A stretch of DNA of 64,000 nucleotides, taken from NCBI RefSeq assembly GCF_014066305.1, contig NW_023501135.1, forward strand, positions 1 through 64,000, read 5' to 3'. Each line of letters begins with the position of its first letter. The first letter of the stretch is position 1. This document shows positions 10,447-20,950 of this stretch, piece by piece. The position numbers and the translations under genes are program-made. The notes under the pieces are model-generated. The model did no database searches and had not been told where the DNA came from. It saw only the letters and a list, made by a program, of their open reading frames with translations. This DNA is from Letharia columbiana. Taxonomy: Eukaryota; Ascomycota; Lecanoromycetes; Lecanorales; Parmeliaceae.

Positions 10447-13191
10447 ATGGTCGTCAGAGCCCCCGGCCAAGGAGGCATCCTCCAGGGATCCAATCCCTCC
10501 ACTTACGATCCTAAGAATCCCATTTACGTCTTCATCATCCAGGTATGTCTCTCCATTGATCTGCCGGCGGACCCGATACTGACCCATCGTCGTTCTAGGC
10601 TGGCATTATCCTCATTTTCACCCGACTCCTCCACCTACCTCTTTCCAAGATCAGACAGCCAAGGGTCATCGCAGAGGTCATAGGCGGCATACTACTCGGT
10701 CCCTCTGTCCTCGGCCGTGCCCCGGGTTTCACCAATGCAATCTTCCCCGCAGCTTCCATGCCCACACTCTCAACGGCGGCCAACGTTGGTCTGATCCTCT
10801 TCCTCTTCCTTGTAGGACTCGAGGTGGACTTGCGGCTACTGGTCAGGAATTGGAGGATAGCGCTCAGTGTTGGAGCTGCCGGTATGGCTCTCCCATTCGG
10901 GCTGGGATGTGCAATTGCATACGGACTCTACCATCAATTCCGCGATGATAAGGGTCTCGTGCCCATCAGCCTCGGGACATACTTGCTCTTTATCGGTGTT
11001 GCCATGGCCATCACGGTAGGCCTATATCATCCTGGCTGTTCGCGAATGCTAAGCACATGCAGGCTTTCCCAGTACTCTGCAGAATCCTGACCGAGCTGAA
11101 GCTACTTCAGACCCAAGTTGGTGTTGTCGTCTTATCCGCAGGCGTCGCAAATGATGTGGTTGGCTGGATCCTGCTAGCTTTGTGCGTCGCCATTGTCAAC
11201 GCTGGATCCGGAATCACGGCTCTATACGTTCTCCTCACATGCGTCGCCTATGTGCTTTTCCTTGTTTACGCCATTCGCCCAGCTTTCCTGTGGCTCTTGA
11301 GGCGCAGTGGTAGCATTCACAACGGCCCCACTCAATCCGTGGTGGCTCTGACTGTGCTGATGGTCTTCGCCTCAGCTTTCTTCACGGGCATCATTGGAGT
11401 CCACCCAATCTTTGGAGCTTTCCTGATGGGGTTGATCTGTCCCCACGAAGGAGGATTTGCCATCAAGCTCACAGAGAAGCTTGAGGACCTGGTCACCGTA
11501 TTCTTCCTCCCACTTTACTTCGCACTCTCGGGTTTGAGTACCAACCTCGGCCTCCTCGACAATGGAATTACTTGGGCGTATGTCGTCGGAGTCATCGCGG
11601 TGGCATTCATCGCAAAGGTTGCCGGTGGTACCCTTGCTGCGAAAGCCAACAAGCTTGTGTGGAGGGAGAGCTTCACTATTGGTGTTCTGATGAGTTGCAA
11701 AGGCTTGGTAGAGCTGATCGTATTGGTGAGCCTTACGGATCCCCTCTCCCCTGCAGGGATACTGACTGGTTCAGAACATCGGTCTCCAAGCAAAGATCCT
11801 GAGTCAGCGTACCTTTACCATCTTCGTCGTCATGGCTTTGGTCACCACCTTTGCCACAACACCCATAACACTCGCGCTCTTCCCACCCTCGTACCAGAAG
11901 AAACTCGCTGCTTGGAAGCGAGGTGATATCAACTGGGACGGGAGCCGACTTGATTCGGAAGACGCTGCAGGCAGCTTTGGGGGGTCTGTGGCGGGCAAAC
12001 CGCAGATCACAGAATGTCGAAGGCTTCTCGTCTGCCTCCGACTTGACAGTTTGCCCAGTATATTCACCTTCGTTGCTCTCTTGGGCGGTGAGAGGTCTAA
12101 TACTGCGGTTGCTAAGGTTCACCCTCGCAAGGATGGCAAAGTCGCAGGAACCGAGACAGATAGGCAATCCTCAGGCCCGCAGCGACCCCTCGAAGTGCAT
12201 GGACTTCGAATGCTAGAGCTCACGGAACGTCTCTCGTCTGTGATGAAAGAGTCCGAAGCAGACGACTGGTCGAATCGAGATCCCGTGGTGAACGCTTTTC
12301 ACACCTTTGGCCAGCTCAACAATGTTGCTGTTTCCGGAGAAGTACAATTCGCACCTGAAACACAGTACGCCGCCATGCTGGGTGAACGGGCAACGGACAC
12401 TACATCTGATATGGTCTTACTTCCTTGGAGCGAGAGTGGTAGCCTTTCCGAAATCGCCACGGCGTCTTTTGGTGAAGGGACTCATGGTACTTTCAGCAAT
12501 GCGTCATATAATTCCTTTGTCTATGACTTCTTCCAAAGCGCACCATGCAACGCAGCGGTGTTCATCAACAACGGCTTTGGTGCGATCCCACGCGAAGAGC
12601 CGCGGTCATTGACCCGCGTTGCTACCGACCTCAGCTTGCGAAGCAATGGGTTACATACGACGGCACCGCTCCGAGATCTCAGTCATCACATCTTCTTCCC
12701 CTATGTCGGATCAGTGGATGACCGGGTCGCCCTGCGCTTCGTTCTGCGACTGGCCCGGAACCCGAATGTCACCGCTACCATTGTGCATGTTGAAGGGACC
12801 GAGCGATGAGACCATGGTGGCTGGAACGGGCAAGAGCAATGCCACCGTTGTCACGAGCGTTGTGCCGGAAAGTGATAGCGAGGCATTCTTCCAGTCGATG
12901 GCCGACTCCTTACCGGGAGAAATGCAATCGCGCGTCTTCTTCGATACGGTTGAGACGCTGAACACATGGGATGAGTGTGTGGAACGCGCCAAGGCGGAGG
13001 TTGGGCTCTCGCCCAAGAACGCAGGTGACCTGGTGGTGCTGGGCCGAGGTCAGCGAGGCATGTCGTATGAGGGCACCGATGTCTCGAAAGGGGATGTTGA
13101 TCAAAGCCTGAGTCATATGAGCAAGGCTCTGATCAGCGGCAACGTCAAGGCTAGCATTTTGGTTATCCAAGCGGTGCGGAAGGGGTACTAG
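10447..13191 (+). CDS. KHA1: K+/H+ antiporter, Kha1-like (CPA2 family), one frameshift
   Basis: Four exons: 10447-10542, 10599-11015, 11063-11725 and 11775-13191, all introns phase 0. The start has a good context (GCCATGG). The protein is about 863 residues once one frame slip is allowed for. The first 450 or so residues are a Na+/H+-exchanger-type membrane domain with about 12 helices, including LFLFLVGLEVD, the paired Asn-Asp in GVANDVVGWILLA and SCKGLVELIVL. The rest is the soluble C-terminal region of Kha1-type proteins (PLEVHGIRMLELTER-like segment, then a universal-stress-like region). In yeast Kha1 works in Golgi/endosomal K+ and pH balance. At 12791-12806 the frame changes: dropping one G of a GGG run turns the stop after VHVEG into a continuous reading through PSDETM to 13191. 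The downstream frame clearly belongs to the same protein, so I treat this as one gene. Confidence 0.85.
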
Positions 13192-14285
13192 GGTTGCATG
13201 GCTGCATTCGTCCGTTCTGGGGGGTAGCAGATGTTGCATGCATGTTTATTGTGGAGAAATGTTTCGAGGAGAGTGATGTACTGTATTTACGATGGTCACA
13301 ATCGTCTCTCTCAAGTCTCGCGTCGTACACTATTATATACAGCGGAGAGTTGAACATTTCGCGTGGCATTGATTTTTCATCACCCTTGGTGCTTTACACC
13401 AAGCAAATCCGAACTATTTATTCTACGGAGTGCTCGGCTATTTTGTCTCTCATTATAAAGTATTCTTTAATTTTCTGGGTGACATTTATCACGCTCATGG
13501 CACTGCAGCCAGTAAGAGCCTAGAGTACTGCTAAGATTAAGGTACCTACTTGTAAGGTATGACCTGGAAAAGCTCGGACCCCGCGATCAACGTGCTAAGG
13601 CAGCGGCCCGTTCCTAGGCTCGAGCAAGATAGTTAGCTTGGGGGCACGTTCTGCTTGGCATCCGCTTGTACTGTTTGTAGAACATCTAGATCCCTACCAC
13701 CAGTCGTAGAAATGATACAGGACCCGAGCAGCCGAAAATTGCCCGACGTTGCGTGTGTCTGGTCGACCGTCGATACCAATATTATTGTACCGTCACCATA
13801 TCGGCTCGGCCGAGGGTGGGGGTTTGTACGTTGCATGTACGCCTGGGTTTTCATTGGGCCAAAAAATGCCGCAACATTTGGATTTTCCCCGAAGGCACCC
13901 CACGTGCTGCTGCAGCTTTCCAAACGAATTTTTCCTAAAACTGTTCACCGTTTTGGCCCTGTTTCTCGACTGCGTGATGCACTGATACACTGATACACCA
14001 ACCTTGATCCGGTCGTGGTGCAGGGGGCGCAGTCATCAATGGGCGTTGTAGATTATGCCCGTCGCTGTAAGAAGTGATGCATTTCATAGGCCGGAAGATG
14101 TGGTCGGTGGAGCTGGACCCTGACCCTGTCTTACTTTTCTTTGTCTTATGGAAGGCTTAACAATCTTGCCCTGTCTCTCTTTTTCCTTCTTTCCATTCCT
14201 TCCATCCATCATTCCCCGCGGGCCCCGCTATCCTATCTCCTTTCCACCTCTCGGTGTTTGTTTGTGTACATAGAAAAACCCAATC
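13192..14285. other. Intergenic region before the KUP transporter gene
   Basis: About 1.1 kb between two potassium transport genes in the same direction. Short overlapping frames at 13633-13993 have no domain. The final 200 bases are strongly pyrimidine-rich on the plus strand, as expected for the promoter and leader of the gene starting at 14286. Confidence 0.5.
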
Positions 14286-17200
14286 ATGCAAACACTTCCC
14301 CCCTATCGTCAAGTCACATCCACATCGCTCATGATGCGGTCGATCGCATCCCATCCGTCGGCACTGGTGCCTACGCGCACCAGCAGCGGTTGGAAAAGCC
14401 GGGCTTGAGCAGGTATAGCACGGAGGAGAAGGAAGTCGAGGAAGAAGAGGATGGGAGGGATGTGAGGAAGAAGCAGGTACGCTGACTCTATCTCACATCT
14501 GACCACCTCTCGCTGACACCGAGCCCCAGACTTTCCGAGGCAAATACCTCTTCTGGTACGTCCCTCGATCCCTCCCGTCAGGCTTCCTCTTTCCACAACC
14601 CATGAACCCAGTCGACTTGTTCCCCTTTACCGATCTAACATCTCCCTCCCCTCCCTTTAGGCTCGCGTACCAATCCATTGGCGTCATCTACGGCGACATC
14701 GGCACCTCCCCCCTCTACGTCTACTCTTCAACCTTCAGCTCCGAGCCCAGCCGGGATGACCTCCTCGGCGCGCTCTCCTTGATCATCTGGACCTTGACGC
14801 TGATGGTTAGCGTCAAGTATGTTACCATTGTCCTCAGGGCGGATGATGAGGGTGAGGGGGGGACGTTCGCTGTCTATAGTTTGTTGTCGAGATATGTATG
14901 TGCTCTTGTCATCTTTGTGGTTGGGGAAGTAGTACGGAAGGGGGAGGGGAGGTGTGAGGAGCAATGCTAATACGGTGATGGTGTCATAGGCAAATATCGT
15001 GAGACGCGATCCAAGAGAAGAGAGGGGCATCAAGATGGAGAGGGTCAAGACTAATGAATTGAGCCCCGGCAGCAAGTCTGCGAGGAATTTCATGGAGAGG
15101 AGTGCATTCATGAAGGCCTTGTTGAAGGTTGTGGGGGTGTTGGGAGTGTCATTGGTCATGTCCGGTATGTTGAAAGGGCCTTTGTTGGTCTGACGGGACT
15201 GACCGTATCTTAGATGGTGTCCTCACCCCAGCTCAATCTGTTCTGGGTGCCATTCAGGGGTAAGTAGTCTCTCTACGCTCTCTTCGGCTCGCTATACCTG
15301 GGTATTGAATCAAGCTCGCAGCCTGGAAATCGTCAAGTCTGACATCTCCTCATCCACCATCGTCGGTACGACTTGTGCTATCTTGATCTGCCTTTTTCTC
15401 ATTCAGCCTCTGGGTACATCCAAGATTGGAAGTGCTTTTGCGCCAATTGTCATCATTTGGCTGCTCTTCAATCTCGCCTTTGGCATCTACGTAAGCTGCC
15501 TTCATCCACCCCCACACCTTGCCAATGAACTGACAAGCTCGGCAAGAATCTGGTCTTCTTTGACCACTCGGTCCTGAAAGCGTTCTCGCCCTACTTTGCC
15601 GGGGCATACTTTGTACGCAACAAGACCGACGGATGGCGGTCCCTTGGAGGCATTCTGCTCGCTTTCACAGGCGTTGAAGCATTGTTCGCCGATCTCGGTG
15701 CTTTTACCAGGAGGTAAGCACCGATTCCTGGCTTAGCTCGTCAATTGAAGCTTAACTGTCGTCCAGGGCCATCCAGCTCTCGTGGTTGTGCTTCGGATTT
15801 CCATGTCTTTTGCTGGCGGTAAGCTCTCTCCTATTTGACATAAATGTATGTCTTCCAATCTCTGATTCATACGCAGTACATCGGTCAAGCTGCGTATATC
15901 AGCCAGAACAAGGGTGCCTATTCCAACCCTTTCTTCAACTCTGTGCCTCCGGGCATGTTCTACCCTAGTTTGGTCGTTGCCATCCTTGCGGCTATTGTGG
16001 CAAGTCAGACTATGATCACTGCGACCTTTCAAGTAAGAGTAGCCCATGAATTAGTCGCAAATCGATCATCGGAACACTGACTCTTATTTAGCTGTTGTCC
16101 CAAATAATCAAGTTGTCATACTTCCCACAAATCAAAATGAAACACACATCGAGGATCTTCCACGGTCAAATCTACATTCCGTGGGTCAATTGGATTCTCA
16201 TGGTCGGCACGATTTGCGTCACAGCGGCGTATAGCAATGTGCGCACCTATCTCTTTGCCGATTGCCCCATCTTTCTCATCACGCAACGAAGCTGACCCAG
16301 ATCAACCACTAGACAACGAAGCTCGGAGAAGCCTACGGCGTCTGCGTCATCCTTGTCACCTTCATCACCACCTGCATGGTGTCCCTCGTAGCCTTGATCA
16401 TCTGGCGCCTGCACTTCCTGATCGTCGTCGCCGGTTTCCTGGTTTTTGGCACCCTCGACGGTCTCTATCTCTCATCTGCTCTCACAAAGGTCCCCAACGG
16501 CGCTTGGTTCACGCTTTGTCTCGCTATTCTATTGTCGAGTATCTTCGTCCTCTGGCGCTACGGGAAAGAGAACCAATGGCGTGCCGAAGGCGAGGATAGG
16601 ATCTCTCCTAGGCAGCTACTGACGGAATTGCCAAAGGATGCGGAAAAAGATGGTGATGCACCTATACTGCGCCTCTCGTCCAGTATGGGTGGTGCGCCCG
16701 TCAGCCGGCTTCGAGGCGTGGGTATCTTCTTCGATAAGACAGGCAGTCCGAATGGTACTCCGTCCGTCTTCATCCACTTCTTGCAGAAATTCCAGGCTGC
16801 CCCTGCCGTCGTCGTATTCTTCCACATCCGACCTCTCTCAACCCCGACGGTAGCGCCCGAAGACCGTTTCAGCGTATCCAGATGTTTCACGCGCACCAGC
16901 TCGAAGAGCACACTGCAGGACTTCTACCGTGTCACCATCCGCCACGGCTACGCGGACGAAGTCATAACCAGCGACCTCGGTCTCCTCATCTACGAAAACA
17001 TCCGCAAATTCATCATCCACGACCGCGGCATGTCCACCGCACCTACCCCCTCACCCGAGTCCAACAACTCCACCTCCGAAGACTCCACCTCCTCTTCCGA
17101 CCCCCCACCACCGCCCCCTTCAACATCTCAGCCGAGTCCGCAAACACCAGCAAACAGCAACACGTCCGCCAAGCCCTCGCTTCCTTGCAAGCGGCGTACG

Positions 17201-17400
17201 ATGACCAGGTCGTGCACATCGTGGGCAAGGAACAGATGCGTATCCGCGAGGTGCGGGGGTGGGGCAACGTGAGCGGCATGTCCAGGAAGATCGTCCTCGC
17301 GGCGTTCCTGTGGTTGAGGAGTAATACGGGCAGTAAGGTGGCGAATATGAACCTCGATGTCGAGAAGTTGGTCGAGGTGGGGTTTGTAAAGCTTATTTGA
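14286..17400 (+). CDS. HAK1: KUP/HAK-family potassium transporter, two frameshifts
   Basis: Eleven exons: 14286-14476, 14530-14555, 14661-14895, 14990-15164, 15214-15259, 15322-15490, 15547-15713, 15767-15818, 15877-16032, 16092-16238, 16313-17400. The product, about 817 residues, is a high-affinity K+ uptake carrier of the plasma membrane. It shows the family motif [14 protein letters not shown] in helix 1, [28 protein letters not shown], then further helices to about residue 480 and a cytosolic C-terminal domain. Two C6 runs (14298-14303 and 17101-17106) each lack one C relative to a continuous frame. With both restored, an N-terminus starting MQTLPPLSSS joins the acidic VEEEED segment, and the tail joins the final frame ending at 17400. 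Without them the gene has no in-frame ATG and loses about 95 C-terminal residues. The start is inferred and less certain than the rest. Confidence 0.85.
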
Positions 17401-17486
17401 CAGGAAGAGGGTGGGATGAATTGAAGATTTTTTCGCGCACGCTGGGTGGATAGGTTGGAAGAGTGATACGGCCTCTTGTTTCGATT

Positions 17487-17488
17487 GG

Positions 17489-17537
<49 letters not shown>
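17487..17537. repeat. (GATT)n tetranucleotide microsatellite
   Basis: About twelve uninterrupted units of GATT, then degenerate GATC and ATTC copies to about 17570. It lies 90 bases past the stop codon of the KUP gene, probably in or just after its 3' untranslated region. Confidence 0.95.
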
Positions 17538-17917
17538 CGATCGATCATTGATTCATTGATTCATTCATTCCGTGTGATTCAAACCATCGAGTCCGTGAAA
17601 ATTACAACTCCAAAACTATTCATACATGTCCTCACGAAAATCCCCTCTCTCGATCCACCATCCATGACCCCTCCCTCCCTCCCCCCTCCATCACCAGCCA
17701 ACTTGCCCCCTTTTTTTTTTTTGGATACAACATTACTTCCCCCAGCTTCCGATCCGATCCGATCCGCGCACCGAGACGTCGGCGACGCCGACGTCCCCGT
17801 TCGAATCTCTTCTCGGGGCTGTCTCGGAGGGGTTGGAGATTTGTCTGTCTGTGGGGGTTTGGCATGTTGATTTGGATTTTGGGAGGGTGAGGGCGGGGTG
17901 AGGGTGTGGAGGGGTGT

Positions 17918-17967
17918 GGGATGAGGGATGAGGGATGAGGGATGAGGGATGGGGATTGGGATTGGGA
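17918..17967 (+). repeat. G-rich heptamer repeat (GGGATGA)n, possible G-quadruplex
   Basis: Five units of GGGATGA or close variants are followed by GGGGATTGGGATTGGG. More than four GGG tracts are spaced by 3-4 bases, which meets the usual G-quadruplex pattern on the plus strand. It directly precedes the pyrimidine minisatellite. Confidence 0.85.
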
Positions 17968-17973
17968 CCCTTT

Positions 17974-18786
17974 TATCATCTCTCCCCTTCTATCAACTCT
18001 CCGTGTCTTTTCTCTCTGTGTCTTTTTCTCTTTTCCTTTTTCTCTGTTCAGTTTTTTTCTTTGTTGGCTTTTTATCGGTGTCTTTTTTCTCGGTGTCTTT
18101 TTTCTCTGTGTCTTTTTTTCTCTTTTGGCTTTTTCTCTGTTGGCTGTTTCTCTTTCGGTTTTTTTCTGTTTTGGCTTTTTCTGTTTTCTGTTCTCGCTTT
18201 TTCTCTTTTGGCTTTTTCTCTTTTGGTTTTTTTTCCGTATCTTTTTTCTCTTCTGGCTTTTTCTCTGCTCGCTCTTTCTCTTTTCGCTCGCCTTTTCTCT
18301 GTTCGCTTCTTCTCTGTTGGCTTTGTCTCTTTTCGGTTTATCTCTTTTCGGTTTGCCTCTTTTCGGTTTGCCTCTGTTCGCTTTTTTCTGTTGGCTTTTT
18401 CTCTTTTGGCTTTTTCTCTTTTGGCTTTTTCTCTTTTGGCTTTTTTTTTCGCTTTTTCTCTTTTCGCTTTTGCTCTTTTGGCTCTTTTGCTCTTTTAGCT
18501 TTTTCTCTTTTGGCTTTTGCTCTTTTCGTCTTTTTTTCTCTTTTGGCTTTTGCTCTTTTCGTCTTTTTTCTCTTTTGGCTTTTTCTCTGTTGGCTTTTGC
18601 TCTTTTGGCTTTTTCTTTTTTGGCTTTTTCTCTTCTCGCTTTTTCTCTTCTATTATCTTCTTTATATCTTTTTCTCTTCTCGCTTCTTCTCTGTTCGCTT
18701 CTTCTCTGTTCGCTTCTTCTCTGTTCGCCTCTTCTCTGTTCGCTTCTTCTCTGTTCGCTTCTTCTCTTTTCGCTTCTACTCTTTCC
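17974..18786. repeat. 15-bp pyrimidine-rich minisatellite (about 0.8 kb)
   Basis: The plus strand is almost only C and T with interspersed G. The core units are 15 bp long: TTTTGGCTTTTTCTC in the middle part and CTCTGTTCGCTTCTT towards the 3' end, both degenerate. Because the period is a multiple of three, long open frames exist on both strands: on the minus strand a 424-codon frame (17632-18906) of Lys/Glu/Arg/Gln pentads, on the plus strand Phe/Leu/Ser-rich frames. I take these as by-products of the repeat, not as genes, since neither has a domain or a credible start. Confidence 0.85.
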
Positions 18787-19110
18787 GAACACGACGTCGC
18801 GCTCGCCCTCAGCGCCGGTCTCATCGAATCCGAAGAGAAGGTTACGGATCGACCAACCATCCAAGAGTGATCTCGGCCTCGAGTACCAGTACCATGCCCA
18901 AACCACGCCGGTGCCACATCCTCATCGCCACCGTGAGGGGGTAGCTACAACGCACTACGGTGCTGCGGCATGCTTTCCAACAGACGGGTCCAAACGCCGA
19001 CGGTACGGCGGTGACATCGCCCCTGGATATCTTCGAAAGCTTGAACGGGGACGTCGTCGGCGGAATCACACGCCGGCTTTTCGGCTAGCGGGTGGCCGGG
19101 GAGAGTTTTC
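18780..19110 (+). pseudogene. Possible remnant coding sequence after the minisatellite
   Basis: From about 18776 the plus strand reads SEHDVALALSAGLIESEEKV with codons ending mostly in C or G, like real fungal coding DNA. It stops at 18868, while a second frame (SDLGLEYQYHAQTTPVPHPH, to about 19162) and a third frame (from about 18946 to 19096) continue with similar codon use. No GT-AG junction I tried joins them in frame. This looks like the broken end of a gene, perhaps one into which the minisatellite expanded. I do not recognise the family. Confidence 0.3.
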
Positions 19111-19391
19111 TAGGCTGCTAGATCTAGGACGGCTCCTATCGGCGAGGACTTTGGGTCGCTGACTGGGAAATAGGACCTTTCGCAGAACTTGATTTGGGAT
19201 GGAACGGGTTTTTTAATGGGAGCTTCGGAAGGGTGAGAGATTTCCGTGACCCGCTCGGTTTTCGACAAGGCCGGCTGGCGGCACGGCGGGCGAGGACGAG
19301 CGCGCTGTTTGATGGTGTGTGTCGCAGCGGCAAGGGGACGGCGTGGGTCTATGTTTGCGGTGACTCTAGCCCGGTACTCGGGCTGATATCT

Positions 19392-19476
19392 ACGACCAAA
19401 CACTGATTTTGTCTTGTTATTTTGGGTGAAGAGGTGATGGAATACCTGGATTGATTTAATGGTATGCGACAGGGAT
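19392..19476 (+). repeat. 85-bp direct repeat, copy A
   Basis: Starts ACGACCAAACACTGATTTTG and recurs at 20865-20950 with one extra A; about 1.47 kb apart and in the same orientation. The two copies bracket the inverted-repeat element and the transposase fragment, so they may be terminal parts of a larger element or a duplicated flank. Confidence 0.85.
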
Positions 19477-19712
19477 TTAGTGGAGAGATATCCGTGCCGT
19501 ATTTTCCGAGTAATTATGAATTGCAAATTAAATAATTAGCGTTCCAAAAAACCTCTTCTTGCGACGAGAGGAACAAGAATGAAGAGCAAGAAACGGGGGG
19601 ACACCGCCTATTCAAGGCTCTTCCAACATGGCAATCTCGGCTATCCTGCCATAAGTGTGTGCTGTGCCTCTCCTCATCACTAGCCCCCAGTCAAGCTGTG
19701 GCGATTAAATAA

Positions 19713-20262
19713 TTAGCGTGTGCAGAAAACGTTGGAATACTTGGCACTGAGATTTTTCCAAACACCCCACAAAAGTAGTACTGAGTAGATGAATCTTCTC
19801 CCATATCGCATTCTACCACCTTCCTCATCATATTTGAAGCTCCTGTATATCTCGCTTAGCCGATCCTTGGTGTTTTGCCTTAGTTTTTCGAAATGCTTCC
19901 CAATCAACGCAGTCAGGGGCCCCCCCCCCAACCTCCCCTCCGGCCAGACAGTCCAAGAGGCCTAAGAAGGCGTCCTCCCGTGCCCAAGCGATTGCTGAGG
20001 ATAGCCAGCCGGGCCCCAGCAACAGTCAGCCAAGCGCAGCTACCCCCGCTCCCAGACCTGAAGGCCCTCATGCCAAAGCCGCCCGTGAACGTGCAGCCCT
20101 GGAAGACAATTGGCTAAGCGAGATATACAGGAGCTTCAAATATGATGAGGAAGGTGGTAGAATGCGATATGGGAGAAGATTCATCTACTCAGTACTATTT
20201 TTTGGTGGGGTGTGTGTGAGAATCTCAGTGCCAAGTATTCCAACGTTTTCTGCACACGCTAA
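19713..20262. mobile_element. 550-bp inverted-repeat element
   Basis: The arms 19713-19861 and 20112-20262 are inverted copies about 150 bp long; the outer 41 bases (starting TAGCGTGTGCAG) are identical. The core of 250 bp is GC-rich. A 15-bp sequence ending at the left border (ATTAAATAATTAGCG) also occurs at 19527-19541. Read outward, both arms encode the same peptide, LSEIYRSFKYDEEGGRMRYG; read from the core into the right arm it continues an open stretch (RAQAIAEDSQPGPSNSQPS). The structure fits a non-autonomous foldback/MITE-like element or an inverted duplication of a transposon gene fragment. The protein family is not recognised. Confidence 0.7.
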
Positions 20263-20434
20263 AAGAATGCTTGGCAAAGCTGATTCAGCTCCGCCTCCGA
20301 CTTTTTGTTAGCGCCATTCATAGAAAATTGTAGAGAACGTACTTGCCACTCTTGTACCAGCTCATTCCATATTTTTGAAGCTTCTGTATAGCCCAAACAC
20401 GAATACGGTGGTGTTACAATGCCTCGGAAAACCG

Positions 20435-20839
20435 TTAATTTTCGTTAAACGGCCAAGACGGCCACCAATGATCAGGGACCCTCTGGATCTGGAGAAGGTC
20501 ATAGAGAAGGTGGAGGATTTTGATTGATATTACGTAGTACTTCATTGTAATTACTCTGTTATCTCCATAGTCAAATGCCTTAATTTCGCCGTCAAATATG
20601 TAGCCTGCAGTGCTCTGCTTGAAATGCTCTACCGCAAATCTATCACAGCTAGTGACTTCAGCCTGTTTCAGAGCCCTGCAGACGGTGGACTTGTGGACCT
20701 CGACATCCCACTGCTCTTTCAAGAACCGCGCCAATTCGTCTTGATACAGCCACGGTTTTTGACGCTGGTAGTTAAGAAGAGCGTCTAAAGCAGCAGGTGA
20801 GAGGCTGCGGCATCGCCCTTGTGTATATGTACCTATCAC
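20435..20839 (-). pseudogene. Truncated Tc1/mariner-type transposase (N-terminal part)
   Basis: A 134-codon frame of which the first 60 or so residues form the paired helix-turn-helix DNA-binding region seen in fungal Tc1/mariner transposases: RSLSPAALDALLNYQRQKPW, then YQDELARFLKEQWDVEVHKS and TVCRALKQAEV. The DDE/DDD catalytic domain that should follow is absent; after about 75 residues the sequence becomes unrelated. The element is dead, and no second half is visible nearby. It sits between the two 85-bp direct repeats. Confidence 0.65.
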
Positions 20840-20864
20840 GAGGGATCATTAGATAGGTCCCTCC

Positions 20865-20950
20865 ACGACCAAAACACTGATTTTGTCTTGTTATTTTGGG
20901 TGAAGAGGTGATGGAATACCTGGATTGATTTAATGGTATGCGACAGGGAT
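20865..20950 (+). repeat. 85-bp direct repeat, copy B
   Basis: Same sequence as 19392-19476 with one additional A in the first A run. After the shared part the two copies diverge (CCGGTGGAGACATTCCCG here), although similarity continues patchily for about 30 bases. Confidence 0.85.

Noticed and set aside
17760..17830. Possible tRNA gene, from the B-box-like GTTCGAATC
   Set aside because: No A box at the right distance and no cloverleaf can be drawn. I found no convincing tRNA anywhere in the window.
17632..18906. 424-codon minus-strand frame of Lys/Glu/Arg/Gln repeats as a gene
   Set aside because: It coincides with a 15-bp minisatellite that also opens long frames on the other strand; no domain, no credible start context and no normal codon use outside the repeat.
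17942..19162. 406-codon plus-strand Phe/Leu-rich frame as a membrane protein
   Set aside because: The hydrophobicity comes from T-rich repeat DNA; three overlapping frames look alike.
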